Source of the DNA: Inga oerstediana
Taxonomy: Eukaryota > Streptophyta > Magnoliopsida > Fabales > Fabaceae
Length of the DNA stretch: 64,000 nucleotides
NCBI GenBank assembly: GCA_963210345.1
Contig: OY723399.1
Span: 79,327,673-79,391,672, forward strand
Direction of reading: 5' to 3'
Position 1 is the first letter of the stretch, and the number at the start of each line of letters is the position of its first letter. Position numbers and translations under genes: made by a program. The notes beneath the pieces were generated by a model, which searched no databases, had not been told where the DNA came from, and saw only the letters and a program-made list of their open reading frames with translations. This document shows, in pieces, positions 1 to 11,286 of this stretch.

Positions 1-326
1 ATAAGGTGGATCCCACCTTTAGTTTGTTTTTTTTTTTTTGCATCAAACAACTTGTTTGTTTTCATATAAACCAGTATGCTTTACATTTTTCCACCCCTAA
101 TAAACTAGTATGGTTTCCATTTTTAATATTGATTCCACCTTGAGTTTTCAAAAAAAAATAGTTGCGTCCCACTTTTAATTTACTGCATTAAACAACTTGG
201 TTTGTTTTTATTGTTGTTTTTGTCCTGCCTTCAGAAATTGAAACAGTTTTTACCTTTGAATAACTTGTCTTTTTAGCCTTCAGTTCTTCTTCCATTTTTT
301 AGTTTTCAAATAATCATAGTGTGCAT
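1..326. repeat. T-rich degenerate intergenic repeat, block 1
   Basis: The block is built from recurring phrases such as CAAACAACTTGTTTTG, CTTTAGTTTTC and AAACTAGTATGG. The same phrases in the same order recur at 2397-2990, 3700-3905, 4975-5475, 7245-7679, 19585-20074, 23783-23990, 39490-39775 and 61375-61560. Spacing between successive CAAACAACTTG phrases is about 85 bp or about 172 bp, so this is a decayed tandem repeat. I see no coding potential. It matches 7470-7679 joined to 19585-19660, the site where the large copia element inserted. Confidence 0.6.
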
Positions 327-2396
327 TGATTTGACCGTGTCTTTACGCTTTGGGGTCAAATGCAACATATTTTTAATCCAAGAATTACAGTATAATGCAA
401 CACTCGAGTCGTCTCACTTGAGGAGCCTTTATTGAACTACCTAAGTAAACTAATTATCATGCAAATGCAATTAAAACAAGGGGAAAATGATTTTTGGATT
501 TTTGAAATTAATAATTAAAAGAAAATGCAATTGTTAATTAAAAGCTAATCTAATATTTTTGGTATTTTTCGTATAAAAATGGAGAATGAGTTAAAGTGAA
601 TGGAAAGGTGTGGAGTGGAAAATATGAATGATGAATGCTCTTGGTAATGAAGAAGTAACAATCCTTGCTCAAAAAGATTATGGGAGTTAATTCTCTCTAA
701 GTCTTGAAAGCAAAACCCCAAACGATCGATCGGGTCTAGTGTTCTTAATTAATAGTTACTCTTGCGAACGCAGCTAGTAACTATCTCTTAAGGTACTATT
801 AGGAACCACTTAGAGTGCAATTAAAATGGATAATTATAACTTGTTTTCTCTTAATATGAATGCGATAACATGACACTCAATTGATCCAATTCAATTATAC
901 AATCTAACAATAACACGTAGAAAGCACAATTTCATTGAATCAATAAGGAAATATATATATAAATTCAACAAACCACAAAAATTCAATCCAATCACAAATA
1001 TCAAACCAACAGAGACAATTAACATCAATCTCAGTTCCATAATCATATACAATAATTCCTAAAACTAAGCAATTTAAATATATAATTCTAGACAAATGTA
1101 ATGACAGAAAAACTCCCCTATGTAGTCCAATAAGCTCAAGCACAAATCCTCATCACCAAGAACCAAGAACCAAGAAATTTAGCCTCTCATGAATTTAACA
1201 GTAGCCACAAACTTCCTCAAAATGCCAAAGTTCCATGGAAATATGAGTGAATAACCAAATTAATGGTTAAAGGATGTGGTTCGGTCAGAAAATGGGACAG
1301 ACAGTAGATGATAGTGGTGGTGTTCAATGGTGACGAAATGGTTGGAGAAGAAGAAGAGGGTAGCTAGCACTGTGAAAAAGAAGAGGCACCGGAAAATTAT
1401 GAACACTCGCCGGAAACTGCAGAGATTAGCCGGAATCTGGAAATGTCACACTGGAAGCTAGAGATGACGCTGGAATGTCACAAAGAATGGGTGATGAGAC
1501 GTCGTCGACGGTGGTGGTGCTCCGTCTCCTTCCCTTCACCTCTCAAGCTCTCTCCCCAGCTCCCCGCGAAGGCCCAAGCTTGCAGCCTCAACTCTTTCAA
1601 ACTCTCAGCTCCTCCTCTACGGTTCACGGCTGTGGGTGACTATGGAGGAGGTCGCCGGCGATGATGGAGGGGATGAGATAGCCGGCGACCAAGAAGGAAG
1701 GAAGGAAGAAGTGCTGGTCCAGGTGATGCGAGGATTCGATGATCTCCTGGTGCGGCGCCTCACTCTTTGATATATTCCCTCTGCTCCGTCTTTCTCTTGG
1801 ATCGGGTCTGCCATATCCAAATCTCCATGTCCATCAGGTCCGGGTCAGGCTATCGGATATTGGGTCTGTGATTTTGTTTTTTGTTTTCTGGGCTCTTTCT
1901 TCTCTTTTCTTTTTTTTATTTTTTTGTCGTTTTCAGCTTAAGCCCAAAAACTGCAGCCCATGTCTCTCAAAACCAACCCAAATTGGGTCCAAATTTCAGA
2001 TCCTCTCTTCACTTCAGCTGCGGCCCAATTGCTTCTGTTTCTATATATGTTTTTTTTATATATTGGGCCTGCTTTATGTCTCATTTTCCAGCCCAGTTGC
2101 AAAAATTAACTTAGGCCTTGTCTCTTCTCTTGGCCCAAAAATTTGAATCTCCAAAATCCTCAATTTCTTCTTTAACACCTACAATGTAAAATTAAGCATA
2201 AGGTAGCATTAAATATTCAAGGGACAATTGTATAAAAATAATTAATAAATTGTGACCATTTTACCCCTATTTACAATTAATTCAAAACAAATGTCCCTAA
2301 TTAAAATTTGTGCTTAATAATGCAATAATGTTCTAAAAAATACATTAAAATCCCAAATTAATCATGAAAATTTCATATAAAAATATAGTTCAATCA
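327..2396 (-). mobile_element. LTR-like element copy A, probably a solo LTR
   Basis: Read on the minus strand, it begins TGATTGAACTA and ends GGTCAAATCA, the same termini as the copies at 20075-23782 and 31426-33665, and it aligns with them along its length. Shared landmarks include an AATAAA-type signal near the end, followed by a stretch that contains GAGACGACTCGAG and TGCATTATACTGTAATTC. It is about 2.07 kb and has no gag or pol. The flanking 5-mers (TGCAT and GGATT) do not match, so the target duplication is lost or decayed. Short open frames inside are not convincing genes. Confidence 0.6.
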
Positions 2397-2990
2397 GGAT
2401 TTCATCTCAAGTTCTCACTATCAAACAACTTGTTTTGTCGAGCTTCTTGTTTTTTTTTCTATAAACTAGTATGGTTTCCATCTTTCTGCCCTTAGTTTTC
2501 ATCATGATACACCCTTTTTTTGTCAGGCTTTTAATATTGATTCTTCCTTTAGTTTTTATAAAAATTAGGTGGGTCCCACCTTTAGTTTTTTCATCAAACA
2601 ACATGTTTTGTCGCAACTCTTGTTTTTATATAAATTAGTATGGTATCCGTTTCTGGGTTTTTGTCCATGGTTTTCATCATAATACAACTTTTAATGCTAG
2701 GCTGTTAATATTGCTCCTTCTTATAGTTTCCATGAAAATAAGGTGGGCCCCATCTTTGGTGTTTTTTTTTTTTTTTTTTTTGCATTAAACAACTTGTTTG
2801 TTTTCATATAAACTAGTATGGTCTTCAGTTTCCAATTTTTGTCCATATCGTTTTCATGATGATACAACATGTTCTGTTAAGCTTTTAATATTAATTCTGC
2901 ATTTAGTTTTTTAATCCAAAATTTAAATAAATTTGTCTACAAAATGAAAAATTATAACATTAGTCAATTTTAATAATGATATAATAGCTA
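2397..2990. repeat. T-rich degenerate intergenic repeat, block 2
   Basis: This continues the repeat interrupted by the LTR-like copy A. CAAACAA/CATTAAACAA phrases fall near 2413, 2584 and 2785, giving spacings of about 171 and 201 bp. The end of the block matches 23800-23990 almost phrase for phrase, so the two stretches are paralogous intergenic copies. Confidence 0.6.
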
Positions 2991-3907
2991 AAACCTGGAC
3001 CGGACATTGAACTGATCGATGCATTGAAATAAGAGTCAGTGGGTCAAATCGGGGTCAATTAGAAATAAAATCAGTAATAATTAAAATAATATAATTTATT
3101 TAAAATGTATGAGAAAAAATAATATTTCATAGATACCTAAGTTAATTCCCATATTACAAAATTTTTACGTACATGAAATTATTCCATTTTATAATTTTTC
3201 CCTTTCTTCTTTATTATTTTTAAAATTTTCTATCTATCTATTTTCTTTTTCTTTTTTTTTCTTCTCTGTCATGTCTGTGTATGTAAAATGTAAATCTTGA
3301 ATTTTTTTTTCCCTTTCTTACTTCCACTTTCCCTTTTTTCTCTCTTTAGCACGTGGACTAGATTGACCAACTTTTTCTCCTTCCTTTCCCTGAGGCACGA
3401 GCAGGATTCTTTTGATTGTATCTGTGATTCAGGAAGGGGAAAAATTAACTTTTTCAAAACTATGGTTTAGCATAAAAAAGTGCTTTTCAAAATTTTTTAG
3501 GTGTTTGGCTTCTCTTTTACCAAACCATGTTTTTTAAGCACTAAAGTGCTTTTTTTGTACCCAAATAGCCACTTGGCTTACTTGTTTGGAAAACAACTAA
3601 ATCACGGTTTCAATAGCCCTTTTCCGCAAGCTAAGACTAAAATACTCTTCTGACATACTTATTTCGTAAATTTTAAAAGCACTTCTAAAAAGCTAACAAA
3701 AACAGGCAGGTCACACCTTTTTTTCCATCGAACTACTTGTTTTGTTGTTTCTTTTGTTTTTTGTTCCACCTTTAGTTCTTGTAGAAACTTAAATTGTTTT
3801 TCCTTTTAAATAACTTGTTTTGTTGAGCCTACTATTTTTATTTCACCTTTAGTTTTCAAATAATTAAAGTAGAGTGGGTTTGTCTCTGGTTTTCACCCTT
3901 GTTTAAT
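2991..3907. other. AT-rich intergenic sequence, no gene seen
   Basis: This is AT-rich sequence with pyrimidine-rich runs near 3180-3360. From about 3700 to 3905 the T-rich repeat phrases return. I see no gene, RNA gene or clear element boundary. Confidence 0.4.
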
Positions 3908-4075
3908 CACTACTACAGAAATCGCAATATATGACGATTATTAATTGTCACACATCACGGTTCTGAACCGTTATATATGCGGGTGCTATAAAAGTTCGGC
4001 GCAGATACATTACGGTTTGGAATCATTATTTATTTTGGACCAATTATAATGGTTATAATACAATATCCCTTATGT
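3908..4075 (+). mobile_element. CACTA element terminus, remnant
   Basis: The sequence starts CACTACTACAGAAAT, a typical plant CACTA (En/Spm) terminal motif, and continues with short subterminal inverted motifs such as ACGGTTCTGAACCGT. No matching right end was found within the next few kb, so this is a one-ended remnant. Confidence 0.4.
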
Positions 4076-4374
4076 ATTGATGCTTGGTGAGGCCCTGATA
4101 TGCACATTACTTAATTATCAAACAGGTACTAGAAGAGATGCAAATTCAGAAAATTAATGATCCTTAATTATCAAGCAGAACATGTATTCCTTCCCTGACC
4201 CTCCAACTCTAAACTCACCTGCCTTCTAGGTGCCTATTTGAATTAGTGGTAGAAGCTGCTTTTTCACCATGATTTACTGTGTACGAGGTAAGCATGTGAG
4301 AAGAGTTTTATCTTGATTTGTGTAAATGTGCTTTTACAACACCAACTCAAACAGGCACTAAGCACATGAACCCC

Positions 4375-4920
4375 ATGTGACGCCACCAATGGAAAATCAT
4401 ATGGTTGAGGATAACATGATATGCCAGCTATGCCGCCTCAGAAGAACCCTAGTCAGATCCTTTACGATGATGCATACACATAATGTGGTGTTCCAACAAA
4501 ATTTGATTCTCCCACCACATCATATGTTCCTACCTTGTGGGTTGACTACGCTCGAACACAGGGTATAGAACGCGGGGGCCCTGATTTGAAATGCTTTTAA
4601 TGTTTAGAATGTGAGTAAAATGCGATGTATGAAGGTTGAACGTCCATAAAAGGTAAAGTAATGATAATGTTTGTCGAATCTACAAAATCGCAATGGTGAT
4701 ACCATTGCCATATTTCGTAAGTTTATGATCTTGTGCTTCAATTTGAAAGAAAGATAACGAATACCCACTTTGATGGAATGCTTAAAAGTGTTGAAATTAA
4801 AGAGGATGATTTTGTGTATGCCTACCTTGAACAGAGAGGGGGGAAGAAAATGATGGGTTGGAGATAAGTAGGATTGAAGGTTTTGCTTGTGTAGCATTGA
4901 GGTTTACTGTGTATTTTATA
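4375..4920 (-). repeat. Dispersed repeat R2, copy 1
   Basis: It shares with 6477-7200 and 34700-35325 a core that contains AATGTTTAGAATGTGAGTAA, followed on the plus strand by a stretch around GAATCTACAAAATCGCAATGG. Read on the minus strand, the core would encode a short peptide starting MVSP, but the conserved part runs through the stop, so coding is doubtful. It could be a decayed gene copy or part of an unclassified transposon. It is followed by the same T-rich repeat that follows copy 2, which suggests a tandem duplication of the whole unit. Confidence 0.45.
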
Positions 4921-4974
4921 GAATGATTGTAGTAGGCAAAAAAATAAGGATACATATTAAAAAAAAAACTTCCA

Positions 4975-5475
4975 TTGAAATTAATCTTGGATCAACCCTG
5001 GTTTTCGCTATTAAATACCTGGTTTTGTCAAATTGTTAGTATTTAGAGAGACTAGTTGAGTTCCTCAATTTTCACTATGAAACAACTTGTTTTATTGAGT
5101 GTTTAACCTTGCTTCGCCTTTATTTTTTATATACATTAGTTGGATTTCACCTTTAGTTTTTTTCCCATCAAACAACTTGTTTTGTTGAGTTTGTAATTTT
5201 GTTCAGCCACTGGTTTTATAGAACTAACATGGTTTTCACTTTTAGTTTTTACTATCAAATAACTGGTTTTGTTCTAGTGTAGATTTTGACATTATTTTTT
5301 GTCATGGAACCGTTTATTTTGTTGACTCTTTTTTGTTCCACACAAAAATTTCATGTGAACTTATACGCGTTTCACTTTTAGTTTTCTCCAACCCATAGTT
5401 TTTATGTGAATGAGTGTAGGTTTCACCTTTATTTTTTTCCCAAACAACTTATGTCAAGGAACTAATAGTTTTTGT
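4975..5475. repeat. T-rich degenerate intergenic repeat, block 3
   Basis: Clear AAACAACTTGTTTTATTGAG-type phrases fall near 5080, 5167 and 5250, spaced about 85 bp apart. This is the best place in the window to see the monomer length. Confidence 0.55.
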
Positions 5476-5858
5476 TGAAGTATTTATCTTATACTTTCTA
5501 TAGTCCTAAATGTTGGGAAAATTTCAGAAAAAATACCTTTAAAATTTGACAATTTTGTTCCTATCAAAATAAGTTGTGAATTGCTAATTAAGTGTTGTAG
5601 GCAACAAAAATAATTTGAAATTTTGATATTTTGAAGGTATTTATCTAGAATTTTCCCTAATAAAATCTTTTTTCAGTCCTTGTTATATAACCTTTTTCAA
5701 AATTTAATAAAACATTTTTGGCTCCTTTTAAAATATACAACCCTGACCATACTTCTCATAGAGGAAAAATAATTTTAATTTAACATAAATATTATAGGAG
5801 TTATGTGTTAATTAGTAAAAACTTTATAATTAATTAGGGGTGCTAACTGGAAAAAAAA

Positions 5859-5941
5859 TATTACCTCCCATCTTTAAATCCACTTTAATAAAAAAAAATT
5901 AAACTATAAAGTAGATCTTACACTAAATATGGGAGGTAATA
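5859..5941. repeat. 83-bp inverted-repeat element, MITE-like
   Basis: The left end TATTACCTCCCAT is the exact reverse complement of the right end ATGGGAGGTAATA (13 bp), and pairing continues imperfectly inward. The interior is AT-rich and non-coding. The size and structure fit a very short MITE or foldback, but no clear target duplication was assigned. Confidence 0.45.
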
Positions 5942-5968
5942 GCTAGTTTAGGCAAAACATATTATATT

Positions 5969-6066
5969 ATGAAAAATCAAAGGGTTATAGCATGAGGGAG
6001 TAAGCATTACAATAATTATGAAAAATCAAAAGAGGTAATAGCATGAGGGAGTGAGTAAGTATTACA
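5969..6066. repeat. Two-copy direct duplication
   Basis: The phrase ATGAAAAATCAAA, then GTTATAGCATGAGGGAGT or GTAATAGCATGAGGGAGT, then a GTATTAC/GCATTAC ending, occurs twice in succession (about 5969-6016 and 6018-6066). This is a simple tandem duplication with minor differences. Confidence 0.5.
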
Positions 6067-6476
6067 ATTATATTAATATTACTATAATTAAAACATAATA
6101 TTTTACATTGATTAGACGTTACAAGTCTATATAGCCTTAGGCCATCATTTTACATATAACCAAGAGAGGCAAAGTTTTGTCAGGAGATCATCGTCAACAA
6201 AACTCCAAGGCTGACCCGCCACCATAACGATCTAGACCTAATACCAATTTCGAACCGGGAAAAAACCACCGAGGAAGAGGTTGGGCCGAAAACAGTACTG
6301 TTATTTGCAGGAGGCATTTGTGTAGGATTTGGAGCGTCAAATGTGCCTTTTTCTAATGTTCCTTGTGATGCCCCAATGTCCCAATAGTTTTTTCTCTTCC
6401 TTATTTTTTTGTTATCATTAGATTTTATATAAAATGTGTGATATTTTGATATGTTATGAGTAAAAGATGAAGTCGT

Positions 6477-7200
6477 TTAAAAAGCCTCAAACATAAGATG
6501 GTTATCCATAGGATGTGAGTTCAGATTGGGTCTCCATTGAGGGGCATGCAAGTTCAAAGGTGGTCTCCATTGAGGAATCGAAGAAGAAGAAGAAGAAGAT
6601 GGGCCTTGGTGATTAGGATGCAAAGGGCCAGATTCTGTTGAAGTAAGTGGCAGAGGCAACAGCTGTTGGGCTGTAGTGGCCTCGCCGTTTACTATTTCTG
6701 GTTGTTTTGGTCTGTCATCTACTACATATAGCCCTTCAAGGAACACCATCACTGGCCGGCCAACTCAGAATGCGGAGCTCCAAGGAAGTTCAATGCTCCC
6801 TCTGGCCACGTCATTTGATCTGTTCTTCCCCTCTTATGGGTGAAGATGCCCACAGATGTTTATAATGTTTAGAATGTGAGTAAAATGAGAGTAAAGTAAT
6901 AATAAATCATCTCCAATCTACAAAATTGCATCAGTGATACCATATCTAGATCAACACCATTGATCTCATCCATTTTGGTTTTGCATCAACAAATAGTCCT
7001 CAAGCAAGAAGAGGAATGAATGAACTATATGATGCGGTGAAGATTTTGAAGAATGCTAAAAAGCTTAATTTGAAGAAGGATAGATGGTGAGTTGAACGGA
7101 GAGAAAAGGAAGAAAATGGTGAGTTGGAACTAAGTAGAATAGAAGCTTATGATGGTGAAGCTTTATTGAAGTTTGCTATGCTTTATATAGAATGATTTGG
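6477..7200 (-). repeat. Dispersed repeat R2, copy 2, with a 91-codon open frame
   Basis: It shares the R2 core (AATGTTTAGAATGTGAGTAA near 6868) with copies at 4375-4920 and 34700-35325. On the minus strand an open frame at 6752-6477 would encode 91 residues with a seven-Ser run and two imperfect copies of a PQWRPxLN motif, ending in MFEAF. I do not recognise the protein. It lacks a visible domain and may be the last exon of a decayed gene or chance. A pseudogene, with R2 as the wider duplicated unit, is my best reading. Confidence 0.35.
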
Positions 7201-7244
7201 GTAGGCAAGGAAAATAAATATATAAATTAGTTTTTTCTTAGAAA

Positions 7245-7679
7245 TTAATTTGGATTCTACCTTTAGTTATTATAAAATGTAGTTTACATTGATTTTGCTT
7301 CCACCTTTAGTTTTTCCTTAAGAGAGAATTGGTTTTGCTGAACCTCAAAGTTTTGAATAAACTAATCTGGTTTCCGCCCATAGTTTTCCCTATCAAATAA
7401 CTTGTTTTATCGATCCTCTTGTTTTCATATAAACAAATATGGTTTTTGGTTTTCCGCCCATAATTTTTCCTATCAAACAACTTATTTAATCAAGCCTTAT
7501 GTCATGGTTTATAGTTTTCCGCACCTAATAAACTACTATTGTTTCAAGTTTTAATGTCGATTCCGCCTTTAATTTTTGCAAAAATTAGATGGGTCCCACT
7601 TTTAGTTTACTGCATTAACAACTTGCTTTGTTTTTATTATTGTTTTTTTTTTCCTGCCTTCAAAAACTGAAGTAGTTTT
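7245..7679. repeat. T-rich degenerate intergenic repeat, block 4 (insertion target)
   Basis: This has the same phrases as blocks 1 and 2. The block is cut at GTTTT (7675-7679) by the copia element and resumes at GTTTT (19585-19589). The joined flanks match 201-326, giving an independent picture of the empty site. Confidence 0.6.
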
Positions 7680-7857
7680 TGTTAGATCTCATGTTTTGAT
7701 GATAACAAAAGAATGGTTTGAAAAGGAAATGTTTAAATATCAAGCTTGAACTAAGTAATGACAGGAATAAGCTTTACTTGAGGAAAGCATGGAAGTAGTG
7801 AAGATTGGCCAAGAGAAAATGCTAAGGAACTTAACTTGAAGTGCATTTTCTAAGGCA

Positions 7858-8859
7858 TTACTCGAGGAGCTACTCGAGTAATGACCCAAAACTTGAAGTA
7901 AATAGGCAAAACTTCCAGTTACCTGCCACCATTACTCGAGGCGCTACTCGAGTAACCAGGTAAAACTTCAAGGTTGCTCTCGGCCTGCCAATGTTACTCG
8001 AGGAGCTACTCGAGTAACCATGTGAAAACTTCCAGTTGCCTTCAAGTTAGAAGAATGTTACTCGAGGAGCTACTCGAGTAACCATTTGTACCTCTCGGCA
8101 TTTTGTACCACTGCTAATGTTACTCGAGGAGCTACTCGAGTAACCAGGTCAGAAACTTCCAGTCAGCCTTCAAGTTTTCCATGATACTCGAGGAGCTACT
8201 CGAGTAACCGTGTATTTGAAAATGTGTAACTCTCGGCACTTTGTACCACTGCCAATGTTACTCGAGGAGGTACTCGAATAACAGCCTGAGGTAAGTTAAA
8301 ACTTGAGGTTGGTATCCGATTAACTTGAATTGTTTATTTCGTCTTCCTCGAGTGCTTACTCGAGTATTCAAGTTTCTAATGTTTTATCTTAAGTGGATTC
8401 CTCGAGTATGTACCCTAGTAAGCACAAATATTTTCAAAGGAAACTTCAAGTCATGACCAGGGTAAGTTATGTTCAAATGTCTCAGTTACTCGAGGTGTTA
8501 CCCGAGTAACTTATGCAAGATTGAGTGCATTACTCGAGGAGCTACTCGAGTAATGAGGTAAGTGCTCTCGGCATTTTGATCCTGCCAACATTATTGGAGT
8601 AGAGCATCGAGTAATCAAAAGTTTTTCAAAGGATTACTCGAGGTGTTACCCGAGTAACTCATAAAGTTGTGAGTGCATTACTCGAGTAGCTACCCGAGTA
8701 AATAACTATTCCAAAGGTTTGAAATTTAGTTTACTCCATGCACTACCCGAGTAATCTTATACTTGTTCATTAACTTGCAGTTGATAAATGATTTCCCGAT
8801 GTTACTCGAGGAGCTACTCGAGTAAACTTCAAGGGTTACTCGAGGAGCTACTCGAGTAA
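7858..8859. repeat. Palindrome array in the 5' LTR
   Basis: About 14 near-palindromic 24-mers occur in 1 kb. Each has a TTACTCGAG arm, a six-base centre usually GAGCTA, and a CTCGAGTAA arm. Examples start at 7858, 7932, 7994, 8058, 8120, 8258, 8486, 8530, 8634, 8678, 8802 and 8836. Some carry CCCGAG instead of CTCGAG in the second arm. The same array recurs in the 3' LTR at about 17828-18829. Sirevirus LTRs are known for palindrome clusters; their role is not established. Confidence 0.85.
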
Positions 8860-9117
8860 GCATACCCAGAAATTTAGAAATCATTCAAACGTTCATTGAT
8901 TTGTTTCCTATATGATTAACCTTTCATTATATTAGTATTCTTAGTCTATTTACAGATAAACAATGAAGGAATCACTTCAAGAGATGAAAGTCAAATCAAA
9001 CGTTCAAATGCCAACCACCACCAACGGATATTTTTCAAAAACTTGAAAAGTCAACAGTGGCTGCGCACTCACCAACGGACGAAAGGAAAACGTTCCAACG
9101 GTCATCACCATCATATC

Positions 9118-9124
9118 TATATAT
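9118..9124 (+). promoter_or_regulatory. Putative TATA box of the 5' LTR
   Basis: TATATAT occurs in an otherwise mixed-composition stretch, about 490 bp before the LTR end. This would place the transcript start near 9150 and leave a U5/leader of suitable size. No experiment supports it; the alternative is chance in an AT-rich genome. Confidence 0.4.
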
Positions 9125-9616
9125 GTGGGAACCTTCAAACAGAGAAGAATAACCAAGCATCCACACAAACGATTCATTAAGTTCATTGCTCTGTTTTCGT
9201 TGAAATTATATTCATATGCTTCAGTGATTATCATTTACTCTTTGTGAGAGATATTTCATTCAAACTCAATATTTGTTATTGAGATAACTTAAGGTTGTGG
9301 AACCTTGAGTTGGGATTGGATTACAACCTGTAAGGGGGAGCGAGTGTCCAGGTGTGAAGGAACTTGCTTGTACTGTGGTGCCAAGAACCCACTGAATCTT
9401 GGAAGTTATAGTGAAACTCTCAGAGAAGCTCTGAGGACTGGACGTAGGTCAAAGTGGTTGTGACCGAACCAGTATAACTCCCGGTGTACACTTCGGTGAT
9501 ATTTCTCCTTACTCATTACTGTTTTAATTCTTTTGTCAAAGTTTTATATTTTCGAAAGAAATTTCAGTATCACCCAATTCACCCCCCCTCTTGGGTGAAA
9601 CGCTTGATCTTACATT

Positions 9617-9628
9617 TGGTATCAGAGC
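9617..9628 (+). other. Primer binding site, initiator Met tRNA type
   Basis: TGGTATCAGAGC lies two bases inside the 5' LTR end. This is the standard plant retrotransposon primer site, complementary to the 3' end of initiator Met tRNA. Confidence 0.9.
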
Positions 9629-9670
9629 GTAGGTCTTCTTGTTAAGGTATAACAACCTAAGAAGGATCCA

Positions 9671-11278
9671 ATGGCAAGCATGGGTGAAGGAATTCTTCCC
9701 GACGGAGCATCCATCACTAGACCTCCCGGTTTCAATGGAGAACACTTTTCTTTCTGGAAAGCAAAATTCAGAGTGTTCGTGATGGCTACTGAATATGGGC
9801 TATGGGATGTAATCGAGAGTGGAAATTATCAACCTACAAAGACTGTAGATTCTCAGAAAATTCCAAAAACGCCAGCGGAATATGATGAGAATGACAAGAA
9901 ACTTATCACTCTAAATAGCAAGGCAATTCTGATGTTACAAAGCTCCTTGAGTCAAAATGAATACTTCAGAATCTGCACACTCCCAACAGCAAAGGAAATG
10001 TGGGAAGCTCTGGAAATAGCTCATGAAGGAACTTCGGGAATAAAGGAGAATCGAATCAACACCTTGATCACAGAATTCGATCTACTTCGAATGAAAACAG
10101 GTGAGTCAATTTCTGAATTCGAACTTAGATATACTCATCTTGTTAATCAGCTTGCAGCACTTGGAAAAGTATATGATCAAAATATCCAAGTACGAAAGAT
10201 TTTGAATATTCTTTCTAAAGAGTGGGAGGCCAAAGTCACTGCGATAGAAGAGGCAAAAGGAGAATCAATGAGATAAGTTGCTTCTCTATTTGGAAGTCTT
10301 TCTGAATATGAAAGCAAGTTAAAGTTCAAACGGGAACTAGACGACATCAGTGACAAAAGAAAGAAAGGTCTAGCTCTAAAAGCAAAAGAAGAAAATCAAG
10401 ATGAAGTTGAGGAGTTTGATGATGATGAAATGGGCTTAATCATAAAACGATTCAGAAAGTTCTACAAGAAAGGTCAAGGCTACAAACACTTTCAAAAAGG
10501 AGGAACTAGCAACAAAGACCATATCATTTGTTATGAATGTGGTAAACCAGGACATATCAAATCAGAATGTCCAGAGCTCAATCAAAAGAGCAAAGAAAAG
10601 AGAAAAGGCAAATTCTTTAACAAAAAGAAGGCCTTTGTATCTGCTATATGGGGAGATAGTTCCTCAGACGAAGAAAGTGATGAGGAAGAAGTAGCCAACA
10701 TATGTCAAGAAGAGACAGAAGAAGAGGTAAATGATTCTGACCCTACCTATGATGAATTATTATCTGAATATAATGCTTTACATTCTGAATTCATCAAAGT
10801 AGTTAAAGAACTAATTGTTTTCAAAAAGAAAAACAAAGCTCTTGAAATTGAACTTAAAGAAAGTTCAGAAAAGAATTGTGAAAATTGTTCTTCTTTGAAA
10901 GAGAAAAACAATGATCTCACAAAAACTCTTGAAAAGTTTACCAAAGGAAGTGAGATGCTAAGTGTGATTTTAAAAGAACAACGATTTGTAAATGACCGAT
11001 CTGGTATTGGATATGATCCAAAATCAGATAAAAGGAAAGGTAGAAAGAAAGCAGGAGGTAAGTCATATTTGAATTATTTCCAGCATTCTGTACATATATC
11101 AAATCCTTTTGCATTTTGTAATTACTGTAATAGAAAAGGTCATTATACCTCCTCATGCATTCATAAAAAGAAAGGAAACATAGGAACCTACAAATGGGTA
11201 CCTAAAGGCACATATATTCAGAAAATCATTTATACTAACCCAAAAGGACCCAAAAAGAAGTGGGTACCTAAAACTTAG
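9671..11278 (+). pseudogene. gag: gag of the Sirevirus-type element, with one in-frame stop
   Basis: Gag forms the particle around the element RNA. The ATG at 9671 follows the primer site by about 40 bp. Reading is open to a TAA at 10274-10276 and continues in the same frame to the TAG at 11276-11278, giving about 535 codons overall. The N-terminal part has the usual copia Gag helix-rich region, with a TAKEMWEALE motif. The second part has an acidic stretch, a zinc knuckle CYECGKPGHIKSEC (near 10530), a Lys-rich coiled-coil-like region and a second knuckle CNYCNRKGHYTSSC (near 11118). Two knuckles fit Sirevirus Gag. The stop is consistent with a C-to-T change in a Gln codon, so this copy probably cannot make full-length Gag. 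Confidence 0.85.
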
Positions 11279-11286
11279 TCATTTGA

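Larger units (their letters stand above)
5476..6476. other. AT-rich intergenic sequence with two small repeats
   Basis: No gene was seen. The stretch holds a small inverted-repeat element (5859-5941) and a 48-49-bp direct duplication (5969-6066), annotated separately. The rest is AT-rich sequence with no recognised features. Confidence 0.4.
7680..9614 (+). repeat. 5' LTR of the Sirevirus-type element
   Basis: It is the same length as the LTR at 17650-19584 and differs from it at four sites by eye: the A of ACCATTTGTA near 8083, the G of TTCATTGATT near 8898, the G of AACGTTCC near 9092 and the C of CCTTCAAAC near 9135. The first half carries a dense array of CTCGAG-based palindromes. A TATA-like box lies at 9118. 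The LTR ends TACA immediately before the primer site. Confidence 0.95.

Noticed and set aside
1443..2146. Plus-strand open frames of 73-135 codons
   Set aside because: They lie inside the LTR-like copy A, are low-complexity, and are not conserved as frames in copies B and C.
6477..6752. MADS-box or other transcription factor C-terminus
   Set aside because: The tail style (Pro/Ser-rich, ending MFEAF) suggested it, but no DNA-binding domain is present upstream, so I give no function.
7858..8859. Regularly repeated palindromes as a CRISPR-like array
   Set aside because: The spacers are irregular in length, the sequence is inside a plant LTR, and no cas genes are present.
9004..9234. 76-codon minus-strand frame found in both copia LTRs
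   Set aside because: It is duplicated only because the LTRs are duplicated; it has no domain and overlaps the likely promoter.
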